NCBI GenBank assembly: GCA_054601695.1
Contig: BAAHQB010000448.1
Span: forward strand, 1-64,000
Direction of reading: 5' to 3'
Length of the DNA stretch: 64,000 nucleotides
From: Amorphochlora amoebiformis
Taxonomy: Eukaryota > Cercozoa > Chlorarachniophyceae
Shown: positions 51,304-64,000 of the stretch, in pieces
Numbering within the stretch: the stretch's first letter is position 1
Layout: the number at the start of each line of letters is the position of its first letter
Translations under genes and position numbers: made by a program
The notes under the pieces: generated by a model
What the model was told of the DNA's origin: nothing
The model's input: only the letters and a program-made list of their open reading frames with translations
Database searches by the model: none

Positions 51304-51712
51304 ATAATATTATGTAAATATGCAGATATACATATGTATATATATATATGTATATGTATATATATATGTATATATATATATGTATATATACATACATATG
51401 TATCTAAATTATATACATATATATATATATATATATATGGATGTATAGCCTAATCTTGATAAGAGAGTTGTGTTATCAAGGCCAAGCAGAAATTAACCCA
51501 CTACCAAGAATTTCAATTAATTGCTTTAATAAAAGTTTCTAATCCCATTATTATCACTCACCTAGCGAAAGGAGTGATAAAATATTGAACATATTCCAGA
51601 CGCCATTATTATTATGGCAAGCAAGTGATAGATACCATTCAACCTGTTCTTTGAGGTTTTTTGAAGATATCCCTCCTACCCGCCAGCCACAGCTACATAC
51701 ATATATGTCTAT

Positions 51713-51754
<42 letters not shown>

Positions 51755-51933
51755 GATATCCCTCCTACCCGCCAGCCACAGCTATATATATATATATGTA
51801 TAATATATATGTATATATATACAAAATATAGGTGTGTGGATCTTGGAGGTGGGATTCCCACGTTGATTAATAATACGGTGATTCAAATGTACATATACAT
51901 ATAATATATAATACATACACATATACATACATG

Positions 51934-52001
<68 letters not shown>

Positions 52002-52077
52002 TGAACACATATATATACATGTATGTATATGCACATACATATGCATATTTATGTATTTATTTATATGTACTTCTATG

Positions 52078-52135
<58 letters not shown>

Positions 52136-52319
52136 ATATATATATATATGTACATTCATATATACATACATTTACATATTTACATATATAATATATATAT
52201 AATCTTTTTATAACTGGGTAAAGGTAGGAACAAGTGCCGAGGCCGTGGTCGCGCGGCTTGCCCAACAGTTCAAAATGCGAACGAGGAAAAATCATGAAAA
52301 GTCCTGCATCCCGGCTTAA
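45654..52319 (+). CDS. START-domain lipid-transfer protein
   Basis: Eleven exons: 45654-45719, 46062-46169, 46369-46412, 47484-47566, 47812-47873, 49042-49107, 49801-49875, 50725-50834, 51041-51106, 51832-51877, 52224-52319 (TAA). The sum is 822 bases, 273 residues, phase kept at all junctions. The first 60 residues are basic ([16 protein letters not shown]). From about residue 100 the sequence follows a START domain: [12 protein letters not shown], the typical [13 protein letters not shown] motif, then [51 protein letters not shown] and a C-terminal helix with [14 protein letters not shown] domains bind a lipid or sterol in a hydrophobic pocket and act in transfer or sensing; the ligand cannot be read here. 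No transmembrane segment. The ATG at 45654 gives a clean first exon ending at GTAATT; its position is inferred. The donor after 49875 is GTCAAA. Confidence 0.88.
45725..46061 (+). other. GA-rich then CT-rich intron of the START gene
   Basis: After the GTAATT donor at 45720, about 140 bases of GA repeat (GTGAGTGAGAGA) are followed by mixed sequence. About 60 bases of C/T then run into TCTTCTCAG|AAG at 46062, the best-formed 3' splice site in the window. Confidence 0.7.
49885..50235 (+). other. CT-rich intron block in the START gene
   Basis: About 350 bases of C/T-rich sequence with TCTCTCTC and TTTCTTTC runs on the sense strand, straight after the donor of exon 49801-49875. The open frame across it is simple-sequence translation. 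Confidence 0.7.
50428..50468 (+). repeat. Echo of the 5' edge of START exon 50725
   Basis: CATATACCCTCAGGAGGTGAGTCATG and GCTGACGGA copy 50714-50756 (ATACCCTCAGGAGGTGAAATATG and CCTGACGGA), including the CTCAG acceptor. TA tracts separate them. Confidence 0.85.
51450..51665 (+). repeat. Dispersed repeat family, copy C
   Basis: Shares TAATCCCATTATTATCACTCACC, TTATTATGGCAAGCAAGTGATAGATACCATT and TTTGAGGTTT with the copies near 14.8 and 28.9 kb. In an intron of the START gene, sense orientation. Its downstream flank, GAAGATATCCCTCCTACCCGCCAGCCACAGCTA, is duplicated at 51663 and 51752 across a TA tract. Confidence 0.7.
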
Positions 52320-52912
52320 ATTAAGTCAGCCTCTAGGCCTAGCTTCAGCCCACAGTGTTGCGGTCTGGGCGATTTAGTAATTATGTCATATTTACATATG
52401 CGCGCGCAACTTGAGGTATATAACGAGTCGGAATAGGGAGTTGTCTAATATTAGCCGAGATCGAACCGGATCCCTGTCAGACTAGTCAAATTTAATGCAT
52501 CTAGTATGTATTATTATTCTAGTTATTCTAATATTCTGATTCCGATCGCAAAAAGTCAGCTTCAGTTGTACATGTCTAGTATCATGCTAGTCATGATTGA
52601 CCCGAGCGCTCAGACACTAGAAACAAGTTACAGTGACAGTGTACGCAGCACCGTATCATAATCTAGTCATGATATATTCGTATCATCATTGTAGCATGTA
52701 CTCTATTGTCCATATCTAGAGAATCACTCTGGATCGCATACTCAGTGTGGCGAGTTAATCACCGCCGTGAACGTTTAACTTACTAGACAGACCGTAGTTA
52801 CTCACATAATGTTATTTTTATTAGTTTTAGGGCAGCGGTTTGACCACCGAGTGATGAACATTACTTCGGTGCCTACTGACTTGACTGAGGCCGCTGGACT
52901 ATGGTTTTTATT
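52320..52912. other. Intergenic space between converging START gene and gene 8
   Basis: Unique sequence without TA microsatellite, moderately CTAG-rich at 52480-52760. No exon, RNA gene or clear poly(A) signal could be supported. Confidence 0.75.
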
Positions 52913-61801
<8,889 letters not shown>

Positions 61802-61843
61802 CTTAGATTATATCATTTATGCATAAAATATATCTACACACAA

Positions 61844-61892
<49 letters not shown>

Positions 61893-61942
61893 ATATATGT
61901 TCGTATGTAACTCATAATATATATGCACACTCACGCGCACAG

Positions 61943-62021
<79 letters not shown>

Positions 62022-62041
62022 AGCACAAACGCAAAGATACA

Positions 62042-62084
<43 letters not shown>

Positions 62085-62094
62085 GCACACGTAA

Positions 62095-62177
<83 letters not shown>

Positions 62178-62424
62178 TACATGATGTTTATATATATTAT
62201 ATATGTATCTATTTATACATAGACATACAACTATTTCCATAATTATATAAACCCAAAAAAAAAAAAAATTAAATCGAAACAAAAAAAACAAAGGCAACCA
62301 ACCCATCTTCTCCCTTCCCTCTCTCAATTGACTTCTTTTGTTTCGCAGACAGGATTCGAATCCATGATAATCCATACGGCTCAAACATCTCTTTGTCTAT
62401 CTTTGGGATCTAACAGGGATTAGG

Positions 62425-62790
62425 GTTGGATTATCCCTACGGCATTCGGTAGAATTCAGACTTATATGTATGGTTAGTGCTAGGATTCAGAAAGGGCAAG
62501 GTTAGGAGGGCAGGGTTAGAGTTATCCAAGGAAGCAACCACTTCCAGGGTAAGGCTTCTTATTAAGGCTAAGGATGGAGCTAATTATTGCTGGTACAAAG
62601 TGTTTACATGTTTACTGAGGATTATTAAGTCTAGAGTTATCGTTCCGAGGCGAGGGCTAGGGGTACGGGGACCCAAGATTAGGGTAATTTGGTTTAGGGT
62701 TAAGGGTTTGGGTGTTCGGTTGGTAAGAGCTGCCTGGCAATCAGTGGGGATTTTGAGGGCCTCGATTGCCGTGTCGAGGGCTAGTATATG
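62425..62790 (-). repeat. Degenerate telomere-like block in or before gene 8
   Basis: Scattered TTAGGG/TAGGGTT units on the + strand (CCCTAA on the minus, sense strand). An ATG-started + frame of 105 residues crosses it but consists largely of translated GGTTAGG-like units, so it is not called as a gene. Confidence 0.7.
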
Positions 62791-62814
62791 TTAAATATAA
62801 TATGTATATATATT

Positions 62815-62847
<33 letters not shown>

Positions 62848-62884
62848 TGTCTATGTATACATTATACATACACACACACACATT

Positions 62885-63087
<203 letters not shown>

Positions 63088-63342
63088 TCATATTATATAT
63101 ATATACATATATATATATATTATATATAAATAATTATATTTTTATATCTATATATTATATATGTATATATATTTATATATATACATATAAATTCATATAC
63201 ATCCATAAATGTACATTTTTATATTTATCCACGATTAATCTACGTCATATACACATTCATTCATACAATGGATCAAAAAAAGTATATATATGTAAAGTTT
63301 ACATATACATATATATATACGTATATATTTATATATATACAA

Positions 63343-63392
<50 letters not shown>

Positions 63393-63484
63393 CTATATAT
63401 ACATATAATAGATATGCACACAAAAGAAAGATATGTACATATACATGTATACATATATACATATATATATAATATATATATATG

Positions 63485-63520
<36 letters not shown>

Positions 63521-63775
63521 AATCCTACCTATCAGTAAAATTATAACAGACGAATTTTAGAGCAGAGGCCAGAGTTACAATGTTGGGTTAGGGTACCCTG
63601 GAGGACGATAAGAGACTCTTGAGACGGAAATTGAAACCCAAACGACTTAACTGGTTTGGATTTAGATTTGAGTGAGGAGTATTTATTTTAATAACTTCTC
63701 TTCTCTTCTCTCTTTGGGAGATGGTAGGGATAGGGTGAGAAAAAAGGGTTGGGATGAGTTAGGGCTATAGGTTAC

Positions 63776-63820
63776 TTTGCACGCTAAATCGTCTGTTCTC
63801 ATCACTGATGTCTTCTGCAT
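63776..63820 (-). CDS. Possible upstream exon of the unrecognised minus-strand gene
   Basis: A CCAG acceptor precedes an in-frame ATG, and fifteen open codons (MQKTSVMRTDDLACK) end at a GTAACC donor, phase 0. It lies upstream of the exon at 61801 on the same strand, with no other gene between, so it could encode the N-terminus. The next known exon starts in phase 2, so at least one linking exon is missing. Tentative. Confidence 0.35.
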
Positions 63821-64000
63821 CTGGCGTGGAATATTAACATGCGTGTGTATATATGTATATATATAGCATATATATATATATATGTATATATTATACATAC
63901 ATATATATATATATATAATATCGAGGAATATGCGTATATACATATATGGACTATCGTTCATACATGTAGATGTATATTTTAACCCGTTTTATTCATGTAA
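63821..64000. other. Window end: TA repeat, no gene seen
   Basis: TA/TG repeat at 63845-63950, with short unique sequence on either side. Nothing else supported. Confidence 0.7.

Noticed and set aside
62477-62794. Plus-strand 105-residue ATG frame
   Set aside because: It is largely a translation of degenerate TTAGGG-like repeats, with no recognisable family and no splice context. A real gene cannot be fully excluded.

Overview
This window is nuclear DNA from an unidentified, probably single-celled eukaryote. Genes are split into many short exons (mostly 30-120 bases) by spliceosomal introns. The introns, and much of the space between genes, are filled with (TA)n and related TA/CA/TG microsatellite, so nearly all long open frames are Ile-Tyr readings of TA repeat. 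The standard code fits: TAA, TAG and TGA all end recognisable proteins. A homologue of the cilium-specific factor DAW1/ODA16 implies a flagellated organism or life stage. Telomere-like CCCTAA/TTAGGG blocks occur inside the sequence. I cannot name the species.

I rebuilt eight genes by hand from splice sites, reading-frame phase and protein similarity. In order: (1) the 3' part of a DAW1/ODA16-like WD40 gene, +, 1-5405; (2) a membrane protein whose tail carries a new-looking Cys-Trp repeat, -, 15815-7575; (3) exosome subunit RRP4/EXOSC2, +, about 16161-24866; (4) a serine alpha/beta-hydrolase, -, about 36371-26216; (5) a small multi-pass membrane protein, -, 41721-37850; (6) a 145-residue single-pass membrane protein, +, 42047-43049; (7) a START-domain lipid-transfer protein, +, 45654-52319; (8) an unrecognised protein, -, from at least 61801 down to 52913. 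They look like unrelated single genes. Pairs 2/3 and 5/6 are divergent with only about 330-350 bases between their starts. Pairs 1/2, 3/4 and 7/8 converge.

Three large-scale patterns stand out. First, many introns carry one to five decayed copies of the edge of the neighbouring exon, often with its splice site, separated by TA tracts ('exon-edge echoes'). Second, the spaces around gene 3' ends are very rich in CTAG, while introns and the two divergent promoters are not. Third, the larger telomere-like intron blocks, and most of the other pyrimidine-rich ones, have their C-rich or CT-rich strand on the sense strand of the host gene. Smaller items include a long hairpin element, a palindrome between two divergent genes, a three-copy dispersed repeat, a G-run frameshift and a missing segment in RRP4, and a set of GTC and GC splice donors.

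All exon models are manual. Splice sites were accepted only where phase was kept across the junction. First exons and exons called tentative need transcript support.
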